Source: Parvimonas sp000223315 (lineage in GTDB: Bacteria; Bacillota; Clostridia; Tissierellales; Peptoniphilaceae). Taken from it: a DNA stretch of 64,000 bases. Both the position numbers and the translations under genes were made by a program. The notes beneath the pieces were generated by a model that saw only the letters and a list, made by a program, of their open reading frames with translations, ran no database searches and was not told where the DNA came from. How positions within the stretch are numbered: the first letter of the stretch is position 1; the number at the start of each line of letters is the position of its first letter. Below are positions 55,313-63,639 of this stretch, piece after piece. The stretch lies in assembly GCA_050262155.1 (NCBI GenBank), contig CP189843.1, positions 1,437,267 to 1,501,266 of the forward strand, given 5' to 3'.

Positions 55313-56557
55313 TTAAAGCTTACTTGTCTTTAAATCTATTTTTAATATATATGGTAAAAATGTAAATACCATTAAAACTAACCCTGAAAAGATAAATATA
55401 TATGAACTTTTAAATTTATCAAATAAGATAGAATAGAACAATATTCCAAGTGGCACTAGAAGTTGACAACCCGTTTCTATAATACTGAAAATTCTTCCCT
55501 GATATTCAACAGGAATGGCCTTTGTAAACCAAACAAATAACGGTGTATTTACAAAATTTCCAACAAAATTAACTCCAAATGCAAATATCATAAATATTAT
55601 AAAATATGAAATATTGCTGTGTTTAAATAATAAAGCACTTCCCAAAAACAATAAAACTACTGCGGTTCCTCCAATCCACTTAAAAGAAAATTCCAAAGGA
55701 GCTTCAATATCCTTCATCATTGACAATATTATTGAAGAAACTATTATAGCTACAGGAAAAGCGGAATTTATAATACCGTAGAGATAATCTGAAATCTTAA
55801 TCTCATTAATCAAAACATAGGGAAGTCCAACTGAAACTGATGCGAAAAGAAAATTTATGAACATTGCAAAGGAAATAATAAAAACTAAAACCTTTTTGTC
55901 TTTCATATATTTGATTCCTTCAACGAATAGTCTTAAAACTTTCTTTTCTTCATTATTTTCTATTCCTTCAGTCTTAATAAGATTAAAATTAATAAAAAGT
56001 ACAATTAAAATAGTTATAAACTCAATAACAGCTTCCAAAAGTACAAAATGAATTAATTCTAATTTTGAAAGTAGAAAGACTGCTAAAATTGGAGAAATTA
56101 TATAAACTCCTGAAGATGCAATCTGTTGAAAGGATTTTACCTTTTGAATATACTCTTCACATACAACCTTTTTTACAGAAGATGCAAAAGCATTATTTAA
56201 AAATTGATCTGCAACCTTTAAACAAATTAATAACATATATGTATTAATTAAATTTGTTTCAGCATTAGAATTTAAACTTAAAGCATATAAAATCAAACTT
56301 ACAATACTGAAAACTTGAGCAATTACTATTATTTTTTTCTTACTGTATTTATCGACAACTCCTCCAACAAAAGGAACTAAAACAAGAGCAACTAAAGGTC
56401 CTATAATTTGAGAAATGCCGAAGTTTAAAGCAGATTCCGTCTTTTTTAAAATCAAAAGTCCAATTATAAAAGACAAAATAGAGCTACCGAAATTTCCCGT
56501 TATAGTTGTCATTATTAATTTTATCATCTGTTTTTTTGATTCTTTCAATAAATCCAT
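55313..56557 (-). CDS. MFS transporter
   Basis: 414 residues with about twelve hydrophobic helices; MFS cytoplasmic-loop motif in GGVVDKYSKKKIIVIAQ and FVGNFVNTPLFVWFTKAIP-type second half. Belongs by style to the MFS_3-like exporters of Firmicutes (macrolide-efflux-like or siderophore-exporter-like); substrate unknown. Single-gene unit. Confidence 0.85.
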   Translation of the reverse strand: MDLLKESKKQMIKLIMTTITGNFGSSILSFIIGLLILKKTESALNFGISQIIGPLVALVLVPFVGGVVDKYSKKKIIVIAQVFSIVSLILYALSLNSNAETNLINTYMLLICLKVADQFLNNAFASSVKKVVCEEYIQKVKSFQQIASSGVYIISPILAVFLLSKLELIHFVLLEAVIEFITILIVLFINFNLIKTEGIENNEEKKVLRLFVEGIKYMKDKKVLVFIISFAMFINFLFASVSVGLPYVLINEIKISDYLYGIINSAFPVAIIVSSIILSMMKDIEAPLEFSFKWIGGTAVVLLFLGSALLFKHSNISYFIIFMIFAFGVNFVGNFVNTPLFVWFTKAIPVEYQGRIFSIIETGCQLLVPLGILFYSILFDKFKSSYIFIFSGLVLMVFTFLPYILKIDLKTSKL

Positions 56558-56684
56558 AACTTTTACCTCTTAATACTTTATTTTGATTATATTATATATC
56601 ATATAATATAATATTGTCAATAGTTTTTTGGAAATTTTTTTGATATATTATTTTATTTTTTATATTTTATATGTAAAGACAATT

Positions 56685-56915
56685 TGAAGTTATTAACTTT
56701 TAACGTCTGGCTACTAAACGAAGTTGTTTCACTTATACGTCATCTCGACTGTAACGAAGCGAAGCTGAGTGTAGTGAATCTAGCCCTAACTTTGCTTGTT
56801 TACAAGCAATAGTAGGTCTGACGCAAAGATTGTTCAAATCTTTGATTTGAATACAATCGACTGTGGAGATCTCATACTTTTGCTTTAGCAAAAGTAAATG
56901 TATCGTAGATACATC
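56685..56915. repeat. Composite repeat 8, left half flanking GIY-YIG copy 2
   Basis: GAAGTTATTAACTTTTAACG, GTCTGGCTACTAAACGAAG, TATACGTCATCTCGACTG, TCTAGCCCTAACTTTGC, AAAGATTGTTCAAATCTTTG, ACTTTTGCTTTAGCAAAAGT and ATGTATCGTAGATACAT, in the same order as the left half of the gene-less unit at 28131-28357. The GIY-YIG start codon follows 89 bases after the last hairpin. 56558-56684 is plain AT-rich sequence. Confidence 0.88.
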
Positions 56916-57003
56916 AAGTATTGTATAGAAATCTTATTTTTGATAGAATAATTTATATAAATCTTTGTATATGTTTTAATAGTTTACTCGTAAGGAGGAT
57001 TAT

Positions 57004-57282
57004 ATGTTTTATGTATATATAATTTCTAATAATTTCAGAAATGTCCTATATATTGGTGTTACAAGAAATATTGAAAGAAGATTATATGAACATAAGAATA
57101 AATTATTAAAAGGTTTTTCTAAAAAATATAACTTAAATGTATTACTATTTTATGAAACAACAGAATATGCTTTAGATGCAATTGCTAGAGAAAAGCAATT
57201 AAAGAAGTGGAATAGAGAGAAAAAATTTAATTTGATTAAATCTGTAAATCCTGAATTAAGAGATTTATCAGAAGAATGGTGA
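57004..57282 (+). CDS. GIY-YIG nuclease family protein, copy 2, inside a composite repeat
   Basis: 92 residues, 91% identical to copy 1. GIY block YVYIISN, LYIGVTRN, Arg in ERRLYEHK, Glu in IAREKQLKKW, all present, so the nuclease core looks intact. RBS AAGGAGG at 56992-56998. It sits between the left repeat half (56685-56915) and the right half (57290-57500), at the position where the gene-less unit of array 5 has only AT-rich filler. A nuclease carried inside such an element could promote its spread, by inference. Confidence 0.92.
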   Translation: MFYVYIISNNFRNVLYIGVTRNIERRLYEHKNKLLKGFSKKYNLNVLLFYETTEYALDAIAREKQLKKWNREKKFNLIKSVNPELRDLSEEW

Positions 57283-57289
57283 TTTTTTA

Positions 57290-57795
57290 TACGAGTCCTT
57301 TACAGGACTTACAATTATTTGTTTACAAATAATTGTAATGAGATCTTCAGAGCAATTGTATCTAACGATACAATGACCCCGTCAGACCTACTTTTGTTTA
57401 CAAGTAAACAAAGTTAGGGCTAGATTGACTATGCTCGAGATGACGTGTTAGGAGCATTTCTCTTCAAAGTGCTATGACGTGAATTATTACTATAAAATTA
57501 AATTATATATCATATTAAAGAATATAAAAAATTTTTTTTAATATTTTATAAGAAAATTAAAGATTATTTACTTTTAACGTTAAGCTATCAAACGAAGATA
57601 TTTCCTTTATACGTCATCTTGAGCGAAACGTAGTATAGCGAAGTGTAGTCAATCTAGCCCTAACTTTACTTGTTTACAAGTAATAGTAGGTCTGACGCAA
57701 AGATTGTTCAAATCTTTGATTTGAGTACAATCGACTGCGAAGATCTCACACTTATGCTTGTGTTCAAGCATAAGTGAATGTATCGAAGATACATA
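57290..57795. repeat. Composite intergenic repeat array 9 (right half of element 8, then another unit)
   Basis: Starts with AGTCCTTTACAGGACTT, ACAATTATTTG/CAAATAATTGT, AATTGTATC/GATACAAT, TTTGTTTAC/GTAAACAAA, AGTTAGGGCTAGATTG, GCTCGAGATGACGTGTTAGGAGC, GCTATGACGTGAATTATT (to about 57487). After an AT-rich spacer a new unit begins: TTTACTTTTAACGTTAAGC, TACGTCATCTTGAGCG, TCTAGCCCTAAC, AAAGATTGTTCAAATCTTTG, CACTTATGCTTG/CAAGCATAAGTG and ATGTATCGAAGATACAT (to 57795). A terminator and the mnmE stop follow. Confidence 0.87.
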
Positions 57796-57824
57796 AATTA
57801 CAGTAAACTAATTCATTCCACAAA

Positions 57825-57846
57825 AAAGACGGTTCACACCGTCTTT
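57825..57846 (-). terminator. Terminator overlapping the mnmE stop codon
   Basis: AAAGACGGT / ACCGTCTTT stem with a TCAC loop, T run on the minus strand. The stem overlaps the stop codon (57845-57847). Confidence 0.82.
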
Positions 57847-59215
57847 ATTTTCCTATACAGAAATTTGAAAAAATATTGTCCAAAATGTTTTCGGAAATAT
57901 TTTCTCCGATTATTTCTCCAAGCACTTCATAGGCTCTTCTTAAATCCACTTCACAACAGTCAATAGGCACCATATTTTTTAAATCTCCATAGAAAGATTT
58001 TAAATATTCCAAAGAGCTCTTTAGACTATTTTCATGTCTTACATTTGTAATTAGAGCCTTGTCCTTAATCTCTATTTTTCCGTCGAAGAACATATCTATA
58101 ATTGCCTGTTCAAGTTTTGAAATACCTTCATTTTTCAGAGCAGAAATTTCAATTAATTCAAAATTTATCTTTTCTTTTAATTTTTCTTCATTCAGTTTTT
58201 TATCCAAATCTACCTTATTTAAAATTCCGATAGATTTAGTTGTATTAGCAAGATTTATTATCTTTTCGTCTTCTTCGTCAAGCTCTCTTGAAATATCGAA
58301 TAGTACCAAGTTTAAGTCGGAAGTTTCACTTGCTTCGATAGATTTTTGAACTCCGATTTTTTCAACGACATCAGCAGTTTCTCTAATTCCTGCAGTATCA
58401 TTTATATTTAATTTGATTCCTGAAAGCTCGATGTCTTCTTTAATCAAATCCCTCGTAGTTCCAGCAATATCAGTTACAATCGCTCTTTCTTGTCTTAAAA
58501 TTCTATTTAGTAGGGAAGACTTACCAACATTAGGCTTTCCGATGATTGAAACATTTATTCCGTCTTTTAAAATTTTTCCTTTATTAGACTCTCCAAGTAA
58601 TTCTTCCATATCAGCCATTAATTTTTCAGTTTTTAAAATTACATTATCAAAAGGCAATTCTTCCTGCATATCTTCTGTAAAATTGATAGAATATTCGACA
58701 AAACTTAAAATATCCAAAAGTTGTTCTCTAAACTCTTTAATCTTTTTACTCAAATGTCCTTCAAGTTGATTAATAGCACTCTTATGAGAAAATTCCGTTT
58801 TCGCCTTTATTAAGTCAATAACTCCTTCGGCTTGGGATAAATCAAGACGGCCATTTAAAAAAGCTCTCTTCGTAAATTCTCCCTTTTCTGCAAGATCCGC
58901 TCCATTTTCAAGACATAAATTTAAAACCCTTTTAAGACAAACAATGCCCCCGTGAGTAAAGATTTCGACAACATGTTCTCTCGTATATGTATGAGGTGCA
59001 AACATAAAACATACCATAACTTCGTCAATGAGTTCATCTTTATCGTAAATATGGCCATATTTCATCATTCTATTGGATTTTTCATCTATTTCTTTTTTAT
59101 CATAAGGCTTAAAAAATTTTTTTACAATATCTATCGACTTTTCACCACTAAGTCTTACAATTCCTATCCCTGATTCTCCAGTAGCAGTAGCAATAGCAAC
59201 AATAGTATTTTCCAT
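57845..59215 (-). CDS. mnmE: tRNA modification GTPase MnmE
   Basis: GTPase partner of MnmG in wobble-U34 modification. 456 residues from the ATG at 59213-59215, which has AAGGAG ahead; the frame can be read seven codons further but without a site. N-terminal tetrahydrofolate domain (MENTIVAIATATGESGIGIVRLS), G domain with GKPNVGKS at 226-233, DTAGIRET, NKVD, and the terminal CIGK motif. Last of the rpmH-to-mnmE run on the minus strand, separated from jag by a possible terminator. Its partner mnmG lies 30 kb away. Confidence 0.95.
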   Translation of the reverse strand: MENTIVAIATATGESGIGIVRLSGEKSIDIVKKFFKPYDKKEIDEKSNRMMKYGHIYDKDELIDEVMVCFMFAPHTYTREHVVEIFTHGGIVCLKRVLNLCLENGADLAEKGEFTKRAFLNGRLDLSQAEGVIDLIKAKTEFSHKSAINQLEGHLSKKIKEFREQLLDILSFVEYSINFTEDMQEELPFDNVILKTEKLMADMEELLGESNKGKILKDGINVSIIGKPNVGKSSLLNRILRQERAIVTDIAGTTRDLIKEDIELSGIKLNINDTAGIRETADVVEKIGVQKSIEASETSDLNLVLFDISRELDEEDEKIINLANTTKSIGILNKVDLDKKLNEEKLKEKINFELIEISALKNEGISKLEQAIIDMFFDGKIEIKDKALITNVRHENSLKSSLEYLKSFYGDLKNMVPIDCCEVDLRRAYEVLGEIIGENISENILDNIFSNFCIGK

Positions 59216-59244
59216 ATTTTCTCCTTGTTGTTCCACAATAAAGC

Positions 59245-59268
59245 AAAAGAACGCCTAAACGTTCTTTT
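59245..59268 (-). terminator. Possible terminator between jag and mnmE
   Basis: AAAAGAACG / CGTTCTTTT stem with a 6-base loop; the T run after it is short, so read-through into mnmE is likely. Confidence 0.5.
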
Positions 59269-59277
59269 AATTACATA

Positions 59278-59988
59278 TTAAAATTTAGGTTTGATAACAA
59301 CCTTTCTATGTGGCTCTTCACCTTCACTCACTGTAAATACACCCTTCATATTATGCAAAGTTGAATGAACTATTCTTCTTTCATAAGCATTCATAGGTCT
59401 AAGTCTCATAACTTTTTTGTATCTAACAGATTTTTTAGCAAAAGTCATCGCCATTTCTCTTATTGATTCTTCTTTTCTCTTCTTATATCCATTTATATCC
59501 AAGAAAACTCTCTTTTCTAAAGAAGTATTTCTTCTTGCAAAAATGCTTAAAATATATTGAATACTTTCTAAAGTTTCTCCTGATTTTCCAATCAAAGCCT
59601 TAAAATCATCAGATTCATTGATATATATATTAAGAGCTTCTTCATCTTCATCAGAAGTTACTTCACATTCAACACCCATTTTTGAAATTAATTCCTTTAA
59701 AAATTCTTCAATCTTTTCTACATCTTCACTTTTAGCAGGAATTTCTTTTATACAACAAGTTTCTTCAATAACTTCTTCAACAACTTCTTCTATAAAACCA
59801 TTAAAATCTTCTTCTTTTTCTTCTTTTAAAGAAACTTCAACCAAAGCATCTCTTGCTCCAAAGCCCAAGAAACCGCTCTTAGGTTTTTCTATTACTTTAA
59901 CATCAACATCTGCAATATCAGCTGATAATTCTTCCAATGCAAGTTTAACAGCTTCATCAACAGTCTTTGCTGATTTTACAACACTCAT
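59278..59988 (-). CDS. khpB: KhpB/Jag RNA-binding protein
   Basis: 236 residues: N-terminal Jag domain (KSGFLGFGARDALVEV), an acidic stretch (about 65-85), a KH domain (about 105-160, FKALIGKSGETLESIQYI, the GxxG RNA-binding loop as GKSG) and a C-terminal R3H domain (RPMNAYERRIVHSTLHN). Binds RNA and affects cell elongation and division in other Firmicutes. Fourteen bases after yidC. Confidence 0.94.
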   Translation of the reverse strand: MSVVKSAKTVDEAVKLALEELSADIADVDVKVIEKPKSGFLGFGARDALVEVSLKEEKEEDFNGFIEEVVEEVIEETCCIKEIPAKSEDVEKIEEFLKELISKMGVECEVTSDEDEEALNIYINESDDFKALIGKSGETLESIQYILSIFARRNTSLEKRVFLDINGYKKRKEESIREMAMTFAKKSVRYKKVMRLRPMNAYERRIVHSTLHNMKGVFTVSEGEEPHRKVVIKPKF

Positions 59989-60002
59989 TCTTTTGCTCCT
60001 TT

Positions 60003-60704
60003 CTACTCCTTACTCATTTTTCTATTTTCGTAAGCAGTTAAAGCCAATCTCAATAAAATTTCTACTATATTTGTCATAGCCCAATAAAGTGCAAGACCTG
60101 CAGAGAAACTCTTTGCAGAAATAAATATTACTAAAGGAAATATATATTTCATAGTTTCCATAGATTTTGCAGCAGGATTATCTTTTTGATCCCTATTACT
60201 CAAATCAAAATAAATATATTGAGTAATTGCATTTATCAAAGGAAGTCCATATATAAGTGGATCCGGAACTGATAAATCCTTAATCCAAAGGAAGTTTTTC
60301 ATAACATTAGCATTTGCATCTCCAAAAATATATAATAATGGCTCTCTCATTACCGCAAACATCGCTATAACTAAAATAAAGTTAAAAATCATTGGTAAAC
60401 AACCACCAAGTTGTTTAATTCCATGTTCTTTATTAAACTCCATAAGTTTAAGATTCATTGCTTGAGGATCATGCTTATATTTTTCTCTTATCTTTTGTTG
60501 CTCTTTAGCAAACTTCGCTTGAATCTTTTGATTTTTTATACTACTTAAAAATATTGGGAAAAGTACAACTTTAAAAATTATTGAAATTATAATAATACTA
60601 ATCGCTAAATATGAAATACTTGAAGGTTCATTAGGTAAAATTGAAGCAACCCCTTCATAAATAAATTTCAATACAGATCCCATTAAATTTCTTAAAAATG
60701 CCAT
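60003..60704 (-). CDS. yidC: Membrane insertase YidC/OxaA
   Basis: 233 residues, short Gram-positive YidC without a long N-terminal domain. Five hydrophobic segments, with the family's FPIFLSSIKNQKIQAKFAKEQ cytoplasmic helices, KQLGGCLPMIFNFILVIAMF and a conserved basic residue in the first helix region (VVLFP / K46). Inserts membrane proteins alone or with SecYEG. No lipobox seen. Confidence 0.95.
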   Translation of the reverse strand: MAFLRNLMGSVLKFIYEGVASILPNEPSSISYLAISIIIISIIFKVVLFPIFLSSIKNQKIQAKFAKEQQKIREKYKHDPQAMNLKLMEFNKEHGIKQLGGCLPMIFNFILVIAMFAVMREPLLYIFGDANANVMKNFLWIKDLSVPDPLIYGLPLINAITQYIYFDLSNRDQKDNPAAKSMETMKYIFPLVIFISAKSFSAGLALYWAMTNIVEILLRLALTAYENRKMSKE

Positions 60705-60713
60705 TTATTCCTC

Positions 60714-60926
60714 CTACTTTAGTGGATCATATCCACCTTTTCCAAAAGGATTACATCTTAAAATTCTCCAAATAACTAAATAACTTGCCTTAAAAAAATT
60801 GTATTTCTGATATGCCAAAATAGCATATTCAGAACAGGTCGGAGTAAATTTACATTTTCCATGTCCCCAAAGGTAGGAAATATATTTTCTATAAAATTTA
60901 ATCAACAAAATCATCAATTTTCTCAA
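60714..60926 (-). CDS. yidD: Membrane protein insertion efficiency factor YidD
   Basis: 70 residues, CKFTPTCSEYAILAYQKY and RILRCNPFGKGGYDP, the invariant Cys-rich motifs of YidD. Four-base overlap with rnpA, nine bases before yidC: the usual order. Confidence 0.95.
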   Translation of the reverse strand: MRKLMILLIKFYRKYISYLWGHGKCKFTPTCSEYAILAYQKYNFFKASYLVIWRILRCNPFGKGGYDPLK

Positions 60927-61264
60927 TTTAAAACCTTCTTTAAAGCAAAATTTATAAGTCCTAATAAAGACCTCTCAAGTTCAATGTAATCAATTTCTAA
61001 AGTGTTTTTTTTCGGTAAAATTACCATTTCATAACCTAATCCTAAATCACAAACATTAAGTCTTATTATCTCTTTTATTCTTCTCTTAATCAAATTACGT
61101 TTATTCGCCTTTCCAAACTTTTTAGTAATAGAAACTCCGAACTTAACTTTTTTTCTATTTGTCGGTCGGATGAAAATGGTAAAATCTTTATTCCAAAAAT
61201 TTTTTCCACGTCTATAAACAGTTTGAAACTCTCTATTTTTTCTTAATCTAATTTCCTTATTCAT
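60923..61264 (-). CDS. rnpA: Ribonuclease P protein component
   Basis: 113 residues, with KNREFQTVYRRGKNFWNKD and KFGKANKRNLIKRRIKEIIR (the RNR motif that binds RNase P RNA). Eighty bases downstream of rpmH. The 3' end overlaps the yidD start by four bases. Protein partner of the catalytic RNase P RNA, which is not in this window. Confidence 0.96.
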   Translation of the reverse strand: MNKEIRLRKNREFQTVYRRGKNFWNKDFTIFIRPTNRKKVKFGVSITKKFGKANKRNLIKRRIKEIIRLNVCDLGLGYEMVILPKKNTLEIDYIELERSLLGLINFALKKVLN

Positions 61265-61325
61265 ATATCATCTTTCTATTTATCATACTTTATACACAAA
61301 AAAATAAAAAGCTGAATTTTAGAAA

Positions 61326-61345
61326 AGGCCACACTAATGTTGGCC
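61326..61345 (-). terminator. Weak terminator or attenuator after rpmH
   Basis: GGCCA.CA / TG.TGGCC stem with a short loop and TTTT on the minus strand. Partial, and probably leaks into rnpA, which has no separate promoter seen. Confidence 0.5.
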
Positions 61346-61479
61346 TATGCTGATAAAACTTTTCTATTTTTAAGTCTTCTTCTCTTTAATACAGCTCTAC
61401 CTGCTTTTGTACTCATTCTCTTTCTAAAACCGTGAATTTTACTTCTTTTTCTTCTATTTGGTTGATAAGTTCTTTTCAT
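61345..61479 (-). CDS. rpmH: 50S ribosomal protein L34
   Basis: 44 residues, MKRTYQPNRRKRSKIHGFRK start and KNRKVLSA end, the universal L34 sequence. ATG at 61477-61479 with AAGGAGGTG at 61491-61499. Start of the rpmH-rnpA-yidD-yidC-jag-(mnmE) run, the classical neighbour of oriC. Confidence 0.98.
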   Translation of the reverse strand: MKRTYQPNRRKRSKIHGFRKRMSTKAGRAVLKRRRLKNRKVLSA

Positions 61480-61541
61480 AATATAGATGACACCTCCTTA
61501 TTATAATCACCTTTAGGTTATTTAATAAAACACTACCATAG

Positions 61542-61571
61542 ATTATAAGCTATTTTAAGTATAATTGTCAA
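61542..61571 (-). promoter_or_regulatory. Near-consensus promoter of rpmH
   Basis: Minus strand: -35 TTGACA (61566-61571), 18-base spacer, -10 TATAAT (61542-61547); the leader is about 55 bases. Confidence 0.85.
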
Positions 61572-61641
61572 GTAAAAATATAAAAAAATTACAAATTTTT
61601 ATACAGATTCAGAGCAAAATTTTTAATTCAGAAAACAAGTA

Positions 61642-61670
61642 TTTACATTCAACAAAAAAGATGATATCAT
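61642..61670 (+). promoter_or_regulatory. Promoter upstream of the 31-residue peptide gene
   Basis: -35 TTTACA (61642-61647), 17-base spacer, -10 TATCAT (61665-61670). Back-to-back with the rpmH promoter. Confidence 0.6.
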
Positions 61671-61740
61671 TAATTTAAAGCAATATTGGAAATTATTTAA
61701 AATAAAAGATTATATTTACAAAGTTTTTGGAGGATAAAAA

Positions 61741-61836
61741 ATGAAAAATAATTATACATTTAGAAAATTAATAAGAATACTCTTTTTACTTTTTATATTT
61801 TTGACTGTATTTTATAGTTTACATATAATGCAATAA
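61741..61836 (+). CDS. 31-residue hydrophobic peptide encoded ahead of an ABC exporter
   Basis: ATG 61741 with TTTTTGGAGG (RBS GGAGG at about 61730) in front; product MKNNYTFRKLIRIL plus a hydrophobic stretch ending SLHIMQ. A basic N-terminal part followed by one membrane-spanning stretch of about 15 residues. No family recognised. It sits between a good promoter and a fused ABC exporter 37 bases on. It may be a small membrane subunit or an exported peptide; the function is unknown. Confidence 0.65.
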   Translation: MKNNYTFRKLIRILFLLFIFLTVFYSLHIMQ

Positions 61837-61873
61837 TATTCAAATAATTTTTATAAATAGGGAGGATTTTGTT

Positions 61874-63421
61874 TTGAGTTATTTATGTTTTTTAGTAATA
61901 ATGATAATTTTGTCATTAGTTTCAGTTGTATTTAGCCTGATTGCACCGATTATGGTTCAAATTTGGAGTAAAAGTGTAGAGGGAATTACTATTTATAGAA
62001 TTTTACTTTTATCTATAATTATGGCTGTTTTTATGCTAATAAATATTTTATTCATTGTAATAAAAGAACATTATTCAAGAAAGTTAAATAGAGAGAATTT
62101 TTTCGACTATTTAAAAAATATTCTAACTTTAAAATATGATTACATAATTTCCGAAGGAATAATGAAAATTTTGGATAAGACAATAATGAGTGTTAACAAT
62201 ATTTATCTGTTTATCACAGGGGATAATATCAAATTAATAACAAATTCACTCGTTATGGTAGTTGTTTCTGTTTGGATTTTATATATTAATAAATACATAT
62301 TTCTCGCTTGTTTGGTAGTCATTCCTATAAATATTTTAGGCTTTGCCAAGATAAACAAAGTACTATTGGGAAAATCTAGAAATATGGAATTACAGGTTAC
62401 TACAGGCTGGCAAAAAGTTTTATCCGTCATATCAAATACTGAATATATAAAACAAAAATCCAATCCTGATATTATTAAAAATTATTTAAGTGATACAGTA
62501 GATACTATTTACAATTCAATGTCTGATGTAAATATGTATGCGGTAAGTTCTTCTACCTTAATTTCAAGTATTAATTCAATTTTTCAAACTGTTATATTAA
62601 CTTATGGGGTTTATAATTTTGCATTTGTTGGACATGATTATTTTTCATTGATGATACTTATGATTTTAATTCCAACATTTTTTAATACATTAAGTTCTCT
62701 TGTAGGCTCAAAATTAAATAAAAGGAATTTCACAATAGCTAAAGAATTTAAGGAAAATTTAGAAAAGATGAGTGAAGTTTATAGTGGAAATAATCTTGAA
62801 GAGATAAAAAATATTTCCTTTAATATTTCAGAATTAAAACTTCCTACACATAGTATTGATGTTAATATTGTCGGAGAATTTTCAAAAGGAGATATAATTA
62901 GAATAAAGGGAGACTCCGGTAGAGGAAAGAGTACATTCTTAAAATCAATTATTGGCTTTAGAGAAAATAACGGAATTTTTATAAGTGGAAAAGAAATAAA
63001 CTCATACAATTTATTAGCTTTAAGAAACAGAATTGAATATATGGGGCAGGATGCCTATGTTTTTCAAGGCTCATTAGAGGACAATTTATTTTTCGGTATA
63101 GAAAATTATAAAGATAAAATTGACAGCTTAAAACAAGATCCGCTTTTAAAAACTATCTTCTCATCTAAAGATTTGGACTCTGATATTTTTAACTTGGGAG
63201 CAGATTTATCAGGTGGAGAAAAACAAAAAATTGCTTTGGCAAGAGCAATTAATTCCGATGTTGATATACTTCTATTGGATGAAATCACTTCAAGCATTGA
63301 TAAAGAAAGTTCTATTGAAATTTATAACAGAATAAAAGAAATATCAAAAGATAAAATTATTTTTATAATTTCTCACGATGATATTGTCGATAATATTTGT
63401 AATAAAGAAATTATAATCTAA
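61874..63421 (+). CDS. ABC exporter, fused membrane and ATPase domains
   Basis: 515 residues, start TTG 61874 placed eight bases after GGGAGG (61860-61865). Six-helix membrane half (about 1-290), ATPase half from about 315: Walker A GDSGRGKST (346-354), signature LSGGEKQK, Walker B DILLLDEITSS. Single half-transporter that would dimerise. Layout fits lipid, peptide or drug exporters; no C39 protease domain, so no leader cleavage is expected. Between rpmH and oriC, where dnaA would usually be nearest. The GC-rich repeat copy 2 starts eight bases after its stop. Confidence 0.85.
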   Translation: MSYLCFLVIMIILSLVSVVFSLIAPIMVQIWSKSVEGITIYRILLLSIIMAVFMLINILFIVIKEHYSRKLNRENFFDYLKNILTLKYDYIISEGIMKILDKTIMSVNNIYLFITGDNIKLITNSLVMVVVSVWILYINKYIFLACLVVIPINILGFAKINKVLLGKSRNMELQVTTGWQKVLSVISNTEYIKQKSNPDIIKNYLSDTVDTIYNSMSDVNMYAVSSSTLISSINSIFQTVILTYGVYNFAFVGHDYFSLMILMILIPTFFNTLSSLVGSKLNKRNFTIAKEFKENLEKMSEVYSGNNLEEIKNISFNISELKLPTHSIDVNIVGEFSKGDIIRIKGDSGRGKSTFLKSIIGFRENNGIFISGKEINSYNLLALRNRIEYMGQDAYVFQGSLEDNLFFGIENYKDKIDSLKQDPLLKTIFSSKDLDSDIFNLGADLSGGEKQKIALARAINSDVDILLLDEITSSIDKESSIEIYNRIKEISKDKIIFIISHDDIVDNICNKEIII

Positions 63422-63428
63422 TTTATAA

Positions 63429-63492
63429 AAACCCCACCCTTCCTCGATGCTTCCTATCGGGTGGGTGCCCGGGAACCTTGTTGCTTTGCAAT
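63429..63492 (+). repeat. GC-rich hairpin repeat, copy 2
   Basis: ACCCCACCCTTCCTC, CGATGCTTCCTATCG, GGGTGGGTGCCCGGGAACC and TTGC-TTT-GCAA, the same design as 55177-55240. The CGAT...ATCG pair is shortened relative to copy 1 (TTC GCATC replaced by TTCCTATC), so the hairpin is weaker here. Confidence 0.8.
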
Positions 63493-63499
63493 TAAAAAT

Positions 63500-63533
63500 T
63501 AAATCCATTTGCATTTTGCAAGTGGATTTTTTT
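63500..63533 (+). terminator. Terminator of the ABC exporter
   Basis: AAATCCATTTGCA / TGCAAGTGGATTT stem with one G-U pair, followed by seven T. Confidence 0.88.
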
Positions 63534-63639
63534 ATGGAAAAAAATTTTTTTAATGCAATTTTTTATTTTAGTCTTGTTTAATAATTAAAATATTTCCAAT
63601 TTACGTATTAAATGTAATAAATTTGAGTTTTTTTTGGAT

